A stretch of 64,000 bases of DNA from an uncultured Bacteroidales bacterium (GTDB lineage: Bacteria > Bacteroidota > Bacteroidia > Bacteroidales > UBA932), in NCBI GenBank assembly GCA_949300335.1, contig CASGDV010000075.1:1-64000 (forward strand), in the 5' to 3' direction. Of the stretch, positions 7,195 to 16,600 are shown in pieces. The position numbers and the translations under genes are program-made. The first letter of the stretch is position 1. Every line of letters begins with the position of its first letter. The notes under the pieces were generated by a model, which did not search any database, was not told the DNA's origin, and saw only the letters and a program-made list of their open reading frames with translations.

Positions 7195-8934
7195 ATGATT
7201 AAGATCAGATTATGGGCAATTTCAGCCCTTTTGTTTTCTGCCGTTTCATGCGGCTCAGTCAAGGATGGTGACTATACTTTCCGTATTATTTCCACTAATG
7301 ACGTGCACGGCCGTTATTTCTGTAATTCCTATACGGATTTGTCAACACGGCCTTCACTAATGTCGGTATCGTTCTATGTCGACAGTCTCAGAACTGCCGA
7401 AGGCAATGACAATATTGTACTGATAGATGCAGGCGACTGTCTGCAAGGAGATAATGCTGCATATTATTTTAATTATGTCGATACGCTTTCGAGGCATCTG
7501 TATTCCAGAATGACGGAATATATGGATTATGATGCCGTGGTTGTTGGCAACCATGACATCGAGACCGGACATCCTGTCTATGACAGGCTCAGGAAAGACA
7601 TGAAGGTGCCGTTTCTTGCAGCCAATGCTTTTCATGAAGGAACGTCTGTACCATACTTCCAGGATTATACCGTCATAAGAAGGCATGGCCTGAAAATCGC
7701 GGTAATCGGATTCACCAATCCGAATATCAAGAACTGGCTTTCGCCTTCATTGTGGAAAGGTTTGGAGTTCAGGACTCTTTTGCCATTGGTCCAGGAAAAG
7801 GTAAATGAAGTGAGAAATAAGGAAAAACCGGATATCGTGATTGTCGCTGCACATACGGGCACTGGACGCGGGGATTTGAAAAGTCCTGAAAATCAGGGTC
7901 TGGCTATGTTCAATACTTTGTCCGGGGTGGATTTTGTAATCTGTGCGCATGATCACAGACCTTATTCTGCGGCGAATGATTCTATCGCTATTATAAATTC
8001 AGGCAGCCATTGCAATAATGTAGGTATGGGAATCATCAATGTGAGTGTAAAGAATGGAAAGATTGTTTCCAAGTCTTTGTCTGCTGATGTTATACCTGTG
8101 AAAAAGAACAGGATAGACAGTACGATGCTTGCTATGTTCGCATCCGATTACGAGAAGGTCCGCGAGTTTACCCTTCAGCCTGTAGGACGCCTGGAAGTGG
8201 AACTGAAAACCCGTGATGCTTATACAGGAATGAGTGATTATCTCAATCTGATACATACCTTGTCGCTTTCATGTCCTGAAGCACAGATTTCTTTTGCGGC
8301 TCCCCTCACATTCAATGGTTCGGTGAAGTCAGGACAGCTTGTCTATAATGATTTGTTTACCATATATCCTTTTGAAAACCAGCTGTATGTCCTTGAAATG
8401 TCAGGAAAGGAAATCAAGGATTATCTTGAGCAGTCTTACGATTTGTGGATAAACAAGGTTTCTTCGCCTTCCGACCATGTTCTCAAGATTTTCGACCAGC
8501 CGGATACCAGGACCGGACAGAAACGCTGGTCTTTTGTCAACAGAGCTTACAATTTCGATTCGGCAGGAGGACTGGTTTATACGGTAGATGTTACAAAAGG
8601 CAAAGGGGACAGGGTGATAATCAAGTCTCTGGCAGACGGGACTCCTTTCAAAACGGATGGAAGCTATAATGTTGCCATGACTTCATACCGGGCAAGCGGC
8701 GGAGGCGGACTCATGAGGGAAGGTGCCGGAATAGACACCGACCGAATAGAGGAGCGTGTAAAGGCCTTCTATCCGGAAATAAGGGAACTACTGTATGAGT
8801 ATCTTAAGAAATACGGGACCATTGATCCGGAAGTCATCGGAAATCCGGATGTTATAGGAAAATGGAGTTTCATTCCTGAAAAAACGGTTTCCAAATCCAT
8901 GGAAAGGGATATGGAACTGTTATTCGGCAAATGA
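7195..8934 (+). CDS. 5'-nucleotidase / UshA-family metallophosphatase lipoprotein
   Basis: From the ATG at 7195 the protein has 579 residues, with a lipoprotein signal (lipobox VSC, Cys19). The N-terminal calcineurin-like phosphatase domain carries NDVHGR, DAGDCLQGD and GNHDIE metal-binding motifs and AHDHRP; the C-terminal half (from about residue 330) is the 5'-nucleotidase substrate-binding domain, including the FENQLYVLEMSG strand and the GSYNVAMTSY-like region. UshA/CpdB enzymes release phosphate and nucleosides from nucleotides outside the cytoplasm. A TTG 24 bases earlier would only add residues before the signal peptide, so ATG 7195 is preferred. It is probably a surface or periplasmic scavenging enzyme and fits with the purine salvage genes at 17-19 kb. 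Confidence 0.88.
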   Translation: MIKIRLWAISALLFSAVSCGSVKDGDYTFRIISTNDVHGRYFCNSYTDLSTRPSLMSVSFYVDSLRTAEGNDNIVLIDAGDCLQGDNAAYYFNYVDTLSRHLYSRMTEYMDYDAVVVGNHDIETGHPVYDRLRKDMKVPFLAANAFHEGTSVPYFQDYTVIRRHGLKIAVIGFTNPNIKNWLSPSLWKGLEFRTLLPLVQEKVNEVRNKEKPDIVIVAAHTGTGRGDLKSPENQGLAMFNTLSGVDFVICAHDHRPYSAANDSIAIINSGSHCNNVGMGIINVSVKNGKIVSKSLSADVIPVKKNRIDSTMLAMFASDYEKVREFTLQPVGRLEVELKTRDAYTGMSDYLNLIHTLSLSCPEAQISFAAPLTFNGSVKSGQLVYNDLFTIYPFENQLYVLEMSGKEIKDYLEQSYDLWINKVSSPSDHVLKIFDQPDTRTGQKRWSFVNRAYNFDSAGGLVYTVDVTKGKGDRVIIKSLADGTPFKTDGSYNVAMTSYRASGGGGLMREGAGIDTDRIEERVKAFYPEIRELLYEYLKKYGTIDPEVIGNPDVIGKWSFIPEKTVSKSMERDMELLFGK

Positions 8935-8942
8935 CGGCAGGT

Positions 8943-9706
8943 TCAGAACGGTATGATTCTGTATGAAAATTCCCCTCGGTTCATTTTAAGCTGATATTCC
9001 TTTCGTACCTGAGAGAATTGTCCTACTCCATTCTGCCCGTAGTCGATGTGCAGGAATGTTGTTTTGCCGGGTTTTACATCATGGATATTCCGTTGCCCGG
9101 TTATTTCACTTCCGTCAAGGCCGTCAGTCGAATGTCGTATGGCCGTAAAATTCATTGCAGGTTTTCCTTCGATTCTTATGCCTCTGCCGGAGTCTTGCTG
9201 TCCTGGCTGTAACCTGCAAATTCACCGTTGATCCACAGTTCCAAAGCTGAGGACACTCCGGCAAAATGTATGAAAATCTCCCTTTCTTTCCAAGAACGTG
9301 GAATAGTGAAAGTTTTTCTGTAAATGCCTACAGGGTTCTTTTCCGGTACGTGCGGAGGATCATATTTGAAAGGGAGATCCCAGTTCAGGTAAATCAGCGG
9401 GCCATATCCCTCGGTTTCCTGTGTAGATGGCACATCTATGATACCACCAAGTTCTGAGCTGTTCCGGAAATATTCCACCGAATCCGTTCTTTCCAGCCAC
9501 TTGAATTCCCATTCACCGTTTAGAGACAGGTAGTATCTTGATTCCTCACGAACGGCCTTCAGTGCTTTTTCCTGATTTTCATAGGAAATGACAGTCGCTC
9601 TGGCTTCTTCCTTGCTGATACGGAAAATACTTTGATTATCAATGTTTCCGGCACTGACAATCAAAGTATTTGCAAGGAGAATACATGTTGGAAGATATAT
9701 TCTCAT
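8943..9706 (-). pseudogene. Remnant of a GH2 beta-galactosidase (large internal deletion)
   Basis: The 9706-9176 part encodes the signal peptide and N-terminal sugar-binding domain of a glycoside hydrolase family 2 enzyme (LNGEWEFKW, GPLIYLNWDLPF, PVGIYRKTFTIP, GEFAGYSQDSKTPAE). It then passes out of frame into the last 80 or so codons of the same family (SGRGIRIEGKPAMNFTAI, TFLHIDYGQNGVG), ending at 8943. The catalytic barrel, normally several hundred residues with both catalytic glutamates, is absent. At the junction the bases fit both reading frames for about a dozen positions, as expected for deletion between short repeats. The remnant lies 16 bases downstream of the DsbD gene on the same strand. 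It cannot make an active enzyme. Confidence 0.88.
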
Positions 9707-9722
9707 AGTTCTGAAGTTTGAT

Positions 9723-11666
9723 TTATTTCATATTCTCGATCCCTTTTCTCAGGAAGTCTGCAAATGCCTTAACATCAAGATTATAGCCTCTGACAGGAAC
9801 CAGCAGCTCATCATTCGGAGACAGCAGGGCATAAGCTGGCTGTGCACTTACATTGAACCTTTTGCGGGCAATATAAGAATTGACCCTGCCCAAATCCTTG
9901 AGATAGTCGCCGTTCTCAGCCTTGACCCAGTCTTTTTCCGGGAGTTTCAATTTATCATCCGTGTAAAGGGCAACTATGATGAACTCGTCCCGGAGGAGTT
10001 GCAGCACTTCCGGGTCGCTCCACACTTTTGATTCCATTTCACGGCAGTTTACGCAACCGTGTCCCGTAATATCGACGAAAACCGGTTTGTTCTGTTTCCG
10101 TGCTTCTGCAAGTCCTTCCTCGATTGTGGAATATCCATTGAGACCCAAAGGAAGGCTGACTTCATATTTTGTTTCCGGCTCCGGTCCGGCGGACTGTGCA
10201 ACAGCATACTGGCCGATGACAAAATCCTGTGTCGTGATTGGAGGAAGATAACCTGACAGACCTTTGAGAGGGGCACCGAACATTCCCGGAATCATGTATA
10301 CGACGAATGAGAACACGGCTATAGCAAGGGCAAGTCTGGTGACAGACAGGTGCTCTATTTTTTCGTCATTGGCGAAACGGATCTTCCCGATTAGATAGAA
10401 TCCCAGAAGTGTGAATACGACAATCCATATTGCAAGGTATATCTCTCTGTCAAGAAGGCCCCAATGGTATGTCTGGTCAGCCACACTGAGAAATTTGAAA
10501 CCGAACGCAACCTCGATGAATCCGAAAACTACTTTCACGGAATTTAGCCATCCTCCGCTTTTGGGGAGTTTGTCCATTAATGACGGGAACAGTGCCAATA
10601 TCGTGAACGGCAGGGCGAATGCTATCGAAAAAGCCAGCATTGTCACCATAGGTGTCCAGAATTCACCCTGGGTAGACCTTATGAGAACCGAACTTACAAT
10701 AGGACCGGTACATGAAAAAGATACCAGCACAAGGGTTAGGGCCATGAAAAACACACCTACAAGTCCCTTTTTGTCAGCTCCCTTGTCACTCTTGTTCACC
10801 AGCGATGATGGCATTGTAATTTCAAACGCTCCGAAGAAAGATGCGGCGAATACCATGAATATAATGAAGAAAAGGATATTCGGTATCCAATGTGTTGCCA
10901 GCCAGTTGAAGATGTCCGCAGTGACAGCGCTTCCTCCTATCAGCCAAGTTGCGAGAACGATGACTGATATAGGCAAGGTATAGAGCAGGACGATGAACAG
11001 TCCGTACATCGATGCCTTGAAACGGCCTTCGGCAGGGTTTGAAGAACTTTTAAGGAAAAAAGACACCGTCATCGGAACCATAGGGAAAACGCATGGTGTC
11101 AGAAGCATGCCGAATCCCCATAGAATGGCTTCGATTATAAGTGCCCAGTTGAAGCCTTCATCTTCATTTTGAACACCATTTATTTCTCCGGCTGCCGCCG
11201 TGTCAGCAGCGGTCTCTTCCGGGATAGCGATGTCAAAATCCCAATATTCGGGTGATGCACAGCTCACATCATTGCAAGACCTCCATGAAATCGTACCTTT
11301 TAACGGAGCGTTACCGCCGGTAACGGTTATTTTCTGTCCGAATACGATTTCTCCGAAAAAGACTTTTTCTCCGGCATATTCCGACGGAGAGGATTTTTCA
11401 TATGGTTCTCCTTCCAGTTGTATTCCTTCCGGCTGTTCGTAACTGATTTCAGTAGGGGAGTACTCGTGTTCCAGACCGTATGTATGCCATCCGTCCACAA
11501 TCTTTCCAGAGAAAGTTATTTCGTATGTGTTCTCACCCGTCTTTTCTATTGCACTTTTCCAAGATACGGTCTTTTCCGGTGCCGTAAAGCCCGTTTGGGC
11601 AAAAGAAACCGAAACGCCAAGAATGCATGCAACCAGTGATAATATGATTTTCCTTATAGATATCAT
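9723..11666 (-). CDS. dsbD: DsbD-like thiol:disulfide interchange protein
   Basis: The 647-residue protein starts at the ATG at 11666, with a signal peptide (cleavage after SFAQ near residue 24). It has an N-terminal beta-rich domain (about 25-140), a central eight-helix DsbD membrane domain with one conserved Cys in each half (TPCVFPMVP and SFSCTGPIV), and a C-terminal thioredoxin-like domain with GHGCVNC (about residue 545). DsbD passes electrons from cytoplasmic thioredoxin to periplasmic thiol proteins. A TTG two codons upstream would add nothing to the signal. The exported thioredoxin at 4239-4733 is a plausible partner. Confidence 0.92.
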   Translation of the reverse strand: MISIRKIILSLVACILGVSVSFAQTGFTAPEKTVSWKSAIEKTGENTYEITFSGKIVDGWHTYGLEHEYSPTEISYEQPEGIQLEGEPYEKSSPSEYAGEKVFFGEIVFGQKITVTGGNAPLKGTISWRSCNDVSCASPEYWDFDIAIPEETAADTAAAGEINGVQNEDEGFNWALIIEAILWGFGMLLTPCVFPMVPMTVSFFLKSSSNPAEGRFKASMYGLFIVLLYTLPISVIVLATWLIGGSAVTADIFNWLATHWIPNILFFIIFMVFAASFFGAFEITMPSSLVNKSDKGADKKGLVGVFFMALTLVLVSFSCTGPIVSSVLIRSTQGEFWTPMVTMLAFSIAFALPFTILALFPSLMDKLPKSGGWLNSVKVVFGFIEVAFGFKFLSVADQTYHWGLLDREIYLAIWIVVFTLLGFYLIGKIRFANDEKIEHLSVTRLALAIAVFSFVVYMIPGMFGAPLKGLSGYLPPITTQDFVIGQYAVAQSAGPEPETKYEVSLPLGLNGYSTIEEGLAEARKQNKPVFVDITGHGCVNCREMESKVWSDPEVLQLLRDEFIIVALYTDDKLKLPEKDWVKAENGDYLKDLGRVNSYIARKRFNVSAQPAYALLSPNDELLVPVRGYNLDVKAFADFLRKGIENMK

Positions 11667-11703
11667 AGACAACTGTTTGAGTTTATATCAATTCTATGCA
11701 TTC

Positions 11704-13248
11704 TTATTTCGCAAAGGCTACCGAACGAGTTTCCCTTATGACAGTTATTTTTACCTGTCCTGGATATACCATTTCTTCCTGTATTTTCTTTGCTATTTCT
11801 CCTGACAGGGATTCTGCATCCTTGTCTGTAACCTGATCGGCTCCTACGATGACACGAAGCTCCCTTCCTGCCTGGATTGCATAGGCCTTGGTTACCCCGT
11901 TGTAGGACTGCGCTATATTCTCCATGTCCTTCAGTCTCTTGATATATGATTCTATAACCTCGCGGCGCGCACCAGGTCTCGCTCCGGAAATAGCGTCACC
12001 AACCATTACAAGAGGTGATATGATGGATGTCATTTCAATTTCCTCATGATGTGCTCCGATAGCGTTGCATACCTCCGGTTTCTCCTTGTATTTTTCGGCA
12101 AGCTTCATTCCGAGAATTGCATGCGGAAGTTCCGGATCCTCGTCGGATACTTTTCCGATATCATGGAGAAGTCCGGCCCTCTTTGCGATTTTCGGATTCA
12201 ACCCCAGTTCCGATGCCATTGTCGCGCAGATGTTAGCAACCTCTCTTGAGTGCTGCAGAAGATTCTGTCCGTAGGAAGACCTGTATTTCATCCTTCCTAT
12301 GAGTTTGACAAGTTCTATATGGACTCCATGGATACCAAGATCGATACATGTCCTTTTTCCTGTTTCCATTATTTCATCCTCAAGCTGTTTCTGGACTTTT
12401 GCAACAACCTCTTCGATACGTGCAGGATGGATTCTTCCGTCTATCACAAGCTGATGCAGTGCAAGCCTTGCAACTTCTCTCCTTACAGGATCGAACGCCG
12501 AGAGGAGAATGGCTTCCGGCGTGTCGTCAACTACAATCTCCACACCTGTCGCCGCTTCAAGTGCCCTGATATTTCTTCCTTCACGTCCGATTATCCTTCC
12601 CTTTATCTCGTCACTTTCTATGTTGAAGACAGTTACCGCATTCTCTATTGCCGTTTCCGAAGCAGTTCTCTGTATAGTGTTTATAACGATTCTCTTGGCT
12701 TCCTTGCTGGCATTGAGCCTTGCTTCGTCCATTACATCGTTGATGTAGGACTGGGCCTGGGTCCTGGCTTCAGCTTTCATGCTCTCCATAAGCTGGTTCT
12801 TGGCTTCGGCTGCAGTCATGCCCGCAATGTTTTCGATCTGCCTTATGGCTTCGGCCCTGAGGTTGTCATATTCCTCAGACTTCCTTGTTACCACTTCAAC
12901 CTGCTTTTTCAGATTGTCCCTTATGGCATCGGTCTCATTCTGTTTCCTGCACAGTTCATTGGATTGCTGGTTAAGAGAATTTTCCTTCTGTTTTAGACGC
13001 TGCTCGGTTTCACGGATCTGACTGTTTTTCTCGTTTATGAGTTTGTCATGGTCGCTTTTGAGCTGCAGGAACTTTTCCTTGGCCTGGAGAATCTTCTCCT
13101 TCTTGATGTTTTCGGCCTCCATTTCAGCCTTCTGAATGATTTCCTCTTTCCGTCCGTTGAGCGTAATTTTTCGGACGAATATATATGTACACACAGCCAC
13201 GATAGCTCCAAGGGCTGCACTGAGAACATAAAAAAATACTGTCATCAT
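11704..13248 (-). CDS. rny: Ribonuclease Y
   Basis: The 514-residue protein has the exact RNase Y layout: an N-terminal membrane helix (residues about 3-25), a long coiled coil (30-190), a KH domain with [15 protein letters not shown] (about 213-227) and an HD domain with the LLHDIGK motif (about residue 365). It is a membrane-anchored endoribonuclease that starts mRNA decay. It is the last gene downstream of the coiled-coil protein, zapA and the small RNA. Because a terminator lies at 13284-13320, it probably has its own weak promoter in the 35 bases before the start codon or depends on readthrough. Confidence 0.96.
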   Translation of the reverse strand: MMTVFFYVLSAALGAIVAVCTYIFVRKITLNGRKEEIIQKAEMEAENIKKEKILQAKEKFLQLKSDHDKLINEKNSQIRETEQRLKQKENSLNQQSNELCRKQNETDAIRDNLKKQVEVVTRKSEEYDNLRAEAIRQIENIAGMTAAEAKNQLMESMKAEARTQAQSYINDVMDEARLNASKEAKRIVINTIQRTASETAIENAVTVFNIESDEIKGRIIGREGRNIRALEAATGVEIVVDDTPEAILLSAFDPVRREVARLALHQLVIDGRIHPARIEEVVAKVQKQLEDEIMETGKRTCIDLGIHGVHIELVKLIGRMKYRSSYGQNLLQHSREVANICATMASELGLNPKIAKRAGLLHDIGKVSDEDPELPHAILGMKLAEKYKEKPEVCNAIGAHHEEIEMTSIISPLVMVGDAISGARPGARREVIESYIKRLKDMENIAQSYNGVTKAYAIQAGRELRVIVGADQVTDKDAESLSGEIAKKIQEEMVYPGQVKITVIRETRSVAFAK

Positions 13249-13283
13249 ATCTTTACTGTATATAATAATTTATAATCCGTTTC

Positions 13284-13320
13284 AAAAAAAATGACCAACC
13301 GGCCGGAAGCCGATTGGTCA
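13284..13320 (-). terminator. Intrinsic terminator of the small RNA
   Basis: On the minus strand TGACCAA / TTGGTCA arms, with further GC pairing inside, are followed by T8. It sits 22 bases after the 3' side of the closing stem of the small RNA and ends that transcript before rny. Confidence 0.88.
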
Positions 13321-13342
13321 GGAAAATTTCAAGATAAATAAA

Positions 13343-13524
13343 AGCCGTTAGTCTGATTGACGAAAATCTTAATAAATAAGATTTGAGCTCCGAAAAACGG
13401 TTCTGACATCCTCCGTCCCGCAATATGCGGAATCCCTTGCGGTAAAATAGGTCCGTCATCCCCCTTCGAGTAAACTCGGTTACTTAAATGGTGTTGATTT
13501 CAGCAAAGTAAGTAACTAACGGCT
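13343..13524 (-). ncRNA. ssrS: Structured small RNA, candidate 6S RNA
   Basis: A 182-base non-coding segment is closed by a perfect 9-bp stem: AGCCGTTAG at its 5' end (13524-13516) pairs with CTAACGGCT at its 3' end (13351-13343). Inside are several short hairpins (CGAG/CTCG, CCGCAA/TTGCGG, CCG/CGG, AATCTTA/TAAGATT). The 5' end lies 3 bases after the zapA stop codon, and an intrinsic terminator follows. 6S RNA is about 180-190 bases, has a long closing stem, and follows zapA in many bacteria, so 6S RNA is the best guess. The interior hairpins are more numerous than in textbook 6S, so a Bacteroidales-specific RNA family is an alternative. Confidence 0.55.
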
Positions 13525-13527
13525 ATA

Positions 13528-13812
13528 TCAATCAATATTTTCAAGATAACCTTTCAATTCATTATGTACTCTGTCCGCTTCACGTTTCATGGCTTCATTC
13601 CTGCGAAGCTGCGTAAGGTAGTCAACACCTTCGGTGAATGCGACCAAAGACAAAATCTCACTATAGTTCTTGTTCGGATATTTCCGCTGGTATGCATCGA
13701 ACTTGGCATTGATGTTCTCGGCAGCATCACGGAATATGGCTTCTTCCTCCGGAGTGGAAATATCGAACTTGTAGTTCTGACCGGCAACGACCAAGGAAAT
13801 CTTATGACCCAT
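13528..13812 (-). CDS. zapA: Cell division protein ZapA
   Basis: The 94-residue protein has the ZapA pattern: an N-terminal beta region (ISLVVAGQNYKFDISTPEEEAIFRDAAENIN) followed by a long helix (YSEILSLVAFTEGVDYLTQLRRN) used for dimerisation. ZapA binds FtsZ and bundles protofilaments at the division site. It starts 2 bases after the stop of the coiled-coil gene upstream, a coupled pair that is common in Bacteroidota. Confidence 0.88.
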   Translation of the reverse strand: MGHKISLVVAGQNYKFDISTPEEEAIFRDAAENINAKFDAYQRKYPNKNYSEILSLVAFTEGVDYLTQLRRNEAMKREADRVHNELKGYLENID

Positions 13813-13814
13813 TT

Positions 13815-14087
13815 CTATCCTTCAATTAGAGAGATGCACTTGTCAATCTCCTTTATCATCCTATCAATCTTCGCCTTTGCTTCCATCCTTCCTTCAGAAG
13901 CGGCGACAAAGGCATTCTTCAGTCTGAGGTTATCAACTTCTCTTTCCAAATTTTCAATCTGCTTCCTGTAGTCCTCAATAATATCCCTGTTTCGCTTCAA
14001 TTCATCTCTCAGCCGGTTATTTTCTTCAGCGGCCTCCTCATATTTGGCGATAAGCCTCCTTATGTCGTATTCAATATCTCTCAGCAT
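13815..14087 (-). CDS. Small coiled-coil protein upstream of zapA
   Basis: From the ATG at 14087 this is a 90-residue, highly charged protein predicted to be almost entirely coiled coil (residues about 8-60, rich in Glu, Arg, Lys and Asn). It resembles the ZapB-type partners found next to zapA, but no signature residues prove homology. It is the first gene behind the strong promoter at 14116-14146. A role in division with ZapA is inferred from position only. Confidence 0.7.
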   Translation of the reverse strand: MLRDIEYDIRRLIAKYEEAAEENNRLRDELKRNRDIIEDYRKQIENLEREVDNLRLKNAFVAASEGRMEAKAKIDRMIKEIDKCISLIEG

Positions 14088-14115
14088 CACATAGGTTAAA
14101 TTTGGACCTACAACG

Positions 14116-14146
14116 CAAAGTTAAGCATATTTTATTTATTTTCAAA
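14116..14146 (-). promoter_or_regulatory. Promoter of the coiled-coil/zapA/small RNA unit
   Basis: On the minus strand TTTG (14143-14146), a 19-base spacer and TAACTTTG (14116-14123) match the Bacteroidota consensus exactly. The predicted start is about 20 bases upstream of the ATG at 14087. Confidence 0.78.
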
Positions 14147-14153
14147 CATCCGG

Positions 14154-14705
14154 TCAGATGATATTTATCTCCTCGATGCTTGACATACCTTCCGTTATGG
14201 CTTCCCTGTTCAGGGCTATCAGGTCACTGTATCTGGACGGAATTGATTTGGCCAGACCCTTTTCCACGTTTTCCAGCGACACAATCGGTTTCACCTTGAG
14301 GAATCCTCCGAGAACTCCCATATTGTAGACCTTTGAATTGCCGAGTTTTGCAGCAACATCGATTGCATTTATCCTGTATATGTTTATGTCTTTTCTCGTC
14401 GGGTGATCGCTTATTCCGCTCGGATCGTAGATTAGTGTGCCTCCCGGTTTGACGCTATGCTCAAACTTGTCCAGTGACTGCTGGTTCAGGACAATTGCCG
14501 TATCGTATCTGGTGACTATAGGGGAGCCTATCTTCCTGTCACTTATTATTACACAGACATTTGCGGTACCTCCTCTCATTTCCGGCCCGTATGAAGGCAT
14601 CCATGTGACTTCCATATCCTGCATGATTGCCGAATATGCAAGTATCTTTCCCATGGACAGTACACCCTGGCCTCCGAAACCTGCTATTATTATTTCCTCT
14701 TTCAT
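14154..14705 (-). CDS. 2-oxoacid:ferredoxin oxidoreductase, gamma subunit
   Basis: The 183-residue protein begins with the GFGGQGVLSMGKILA motif (about residues 8-22) and contains PSYGPEMRGGTANV (about 38-51), the signature of the gamma domain that contacts the CoA substrate in 2-oxoacid:acceptor oxidoreductases. It is the last gene of a four-gene operon in the order ferredoxin, alpha, beta, gamma. A 38-base gap separates it from beta. Confidence 0.92.
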   Translation of the reverse strand: MKEEIIIAGFGGQGVLSMGKILAYSAIMQDMEVTWMPSYGPEMRGGTANVCVIISDRKIGSPIVTRYDTAIVLNQQSLDKFEHSVKPGGTLIYDPSGISDHPTRKDINIYRINAIDVAAKLGNSKVYNMGVLGGFLKVKPIVSLENVEKGLAKSIPSRYSDLIALNREAITEGMSSIEEINII

Positions 14706-14743
14706 CTTACGCTTTATTTAAAGGCTTCCTGCCGGAAGCTCCA

Positions 14744-15511
14744 TTATTTCAAAATGTCTTTGATATCTCCTACAGGATATTTAGCGAACATGTTTTCAGT
14801 CATCCACTTGTTGGCCTGTACGGGAGTCATTTTCCAGCCTGAGTTGCAGGTTGATACGACTTCAACGAATGACAGTCCTATTCCTTTGCTGCTGTACTCG
14901 AAAGCTTTGCGTATTGCATTTCTGGTCTTTCTTACCGCAGCTGCCGTATGTACGGACTGTCTTGTAATGTATGCTGTACCGTCAAGCTGGGCAATCATGT
15001 CTGCTATGACAAGAGGAAAACCGTTGAGTTTCGGGTCGCGTCCGTATGGTGTCGTGGCTGTCTTCATACCTATCAGTGTCGTAGGAGCCATCTGTCCGCC
15101 GGTCATCCCGTAGATGCCGTTGTTTATGAAAATTACCGCTATATTTTCACCCCTGCTGCATGCATGGATTATCTCCGCCGTTCCTATCGATGCAAGATCT
15201 CCGTCTCCCTGATAAGTAAAGACGTATTTGTCCGGATTTAGTCTTTTCGTAGCAGTTGCCAGGGCAGGCGCTCTTCCGTGTGCAGCTTCCTGCCAGTCAA
15301 TATCTATATAGTTGTATGCGAAAACTGAGCATCCTACGGGACAGATTCCTATGGTGTCTTCCTGTATGCCCATTTCCTCGATGACTTCGGCGATTATCTT
15401 GTGTACCGTTCCGTGCGAACATCCGGGACAATAGTGCATGACATTGTCCGTCAGCAGGGATGGTTTCCTGTAAACCAGATTTTCAGGTTTCTTTATATCT
15501 TCGATTGTCAT
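14744..15511 (-). CDS. 2-oxoacid:ferredoxin oxidoreductase, beta subunit (TPP-binding)
   Basis: The 255-residue protein has the thiamine diphosphate domain: CPGCSHG (residues about 28-34), the GDGDLASIG metal/TPP motif (about 100-108) and NNGIYGMTGGQ (about 129-139). With the alpha subunit it forms the decarboxylation site of an oxygen-sensitive enzyme that turns a 2-oxoacid plus CoA into acyl-CoA, CO2 and reduced ferredoxin. Substrate (2-oxoglutarate or branched-chain oxoacid) cannot be fixed from sequence alone. It starts 2 bases after the alpha gene. Confidence 0.93.
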   Translation of the reverse strand: MTIEDIKKPENLVYRKPSLLTDNVMHYCPGCSHGTVHKIIAEVIEEMGIQEDTIGICPVGCSVFAYNYIDIDWQEAAHGRAPALATATKRLNPDKYVFTYQGDGDLASIGTAEIIHACSRGENIAVIFINNGIYGMTGGQMAPTTLIGMKTATTPYGRDPKLNGFPLVIADMIAQLDGTAYITRQSVHTAAAVRKTRNAIRKAFEYSSKGIGLSFVEVVSTCNSGWKMTPVQANKWMTENMFAKYPVGDIKDILK

Positions 15512-15513
15512 GA

Positions 15514-16596
15514 TTATACGAGATTATTGAATTTCTTGAATTGTTCCACGATTTCCTCTGGCGTGTATATATTGCCGCCCTGTCTGCCGTAAAACCCTAC
15601 CGGGCAAGCCCCGTTGACAGCCAGACGTACGTCATCCACCATTTGCCCGAGATTGAGCTCGATGCTCATTATGCTCTTCATCCCGGCAGCAAGTCCGCCT
15701 ATTTCCTTGTAAGGGAAAGGATAAAGAGTTATCGGACGAAGGAGGCCGGCCTTGATGCCTTCGCTTCTGAGTATGTCTACAACGGCTTCACATATTCTTG
15801 AAGAACATCCGAATGCGACGAAAAGATATTCGGCATCTCCGGTCATATATACGTCATATTTGACTTCATTTTCCTCAATGGCCGCGTATTTGCGTTGAAG
15901 TTTTCTGTTGAACTCTTCCTGGACATCGGCATCAAGTGACAGCGAGGTTATTATGTTCCTTTGTCTTGATGCAGGTTTCCCCGTCACTGCCCACGGGCAG
16001 TCCCTGATTATCTCTTCTCTGGTTCTTCTAGGCTTTACAGGTCTCAGTTCGACTTTTTCCATCATCTGGCCGATGATTCCGTCGGAAAGGATGACTACCG
16101 GATTCCTGTATTTGAATGCAAGCTCGAAGCCCCAGTCAAGGAAATCATACATGTCCTGTGCCGATGCCGGAGCAATGACGATATTATGGAAATCACCGTG
16201 CCCGCTGCCCTTGACAATCTGGTTGTAATCGCTTTGACTTGGCTGTATCGTTCCCAGCCCCGGACCTCCTCTCATTACGTCTACGACGACGCATGGAAGC
16301 TCGGATCCGGCAATATAGCTCAGACCTTCGCACATCAGGCTGACTCCAGGACTGCTCGAAGAGGTCATCACTTTTTTACCGCATCCTGCACCTCCGTACA
16401 CCATGTTGATGGATGAAGTTTCGCTTTCAGCCTGAAGCACGACCATGCCGGTCGTCTCCCATGGCTTTTCCTTCATCAGTGTCTCCATCACTTCAGACTG
16501 GGGAGTGATAGGATATCCGAAATATCCGTCGACACCGTTGCGTATTGCCGATATGGCAATCGCTTCATTTCCTTTCATGAGAATTTTTTCCGCCAT
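15514..16596 (-). CDS. vorB: 2-oxoacid:ferredoxin oxidoreductase, alpha subunit (VorB type)
   Basis: The 360-residue protein carries GNEAIAISAIRNGVDGYFGYPITPQSE near the N-terminus, followed by QAESETSSINMVYGGAGCGKKVMTSSSSPG and RGGPGLGTIQPSQSDY, typical of alpha subunits annotated VorB or KorA in Bacteroidales. It binds the pyrimidine end of TPP together with beta. It lies 4 bases after the ferredoxin subunit gene. Whether the complex is a 2-oxoisovalerate or a 2-oxoglutarate enzyme remains open; the VorB name follows common annotation, not proof. Confidence 0.92.
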   Translation of the reverse strand: MAEKILMKGNEAIAISAIRNGVDGYFGYPITPQSEVMETLMKEKPWETTGMVVLQAESETSSINMVYGGAGCGKKVMTSSSSPGVSLMCEGLSYIAGSELPCVVVDVMRGGPGLGTIQPSQSDYNQIVKGSGHGDFHNIVIAPASAQDMYDFLDWGFELAFKYRNPVVILSDGIIGQMMEKVELRPVKPRRTREEIIRDCPWAVTGKPASRQRNIITSLSLDADVQEEFNRKLQRKYAAIEENEVKYDVYMTGDAEYLFVAFGCSSRICEAVVDILRSEGIKAGLLRPITLYPFPYKEIGGLAAGMKSIMSIELNLGQMVDDVRLAVNGACPVGFYGRQGGNIYTPEEIVEQFKKFNNLV

Positions 16597-16600
16597 ATCT

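Noticed and set aside
9176..9706. Calling the first part a complete small gene
   Set aside because: It stops exactly where the family sequence is cut, and the C-terminal family end follows in another frame, so a deletion remnant fits better.
12250..12996. A 248-codon plus-strand frame opposite rny
   Set aside because: RNase Y on the other strand is complete and well supported. The frame encodes a Cys/Phe-rich sequence without domains.
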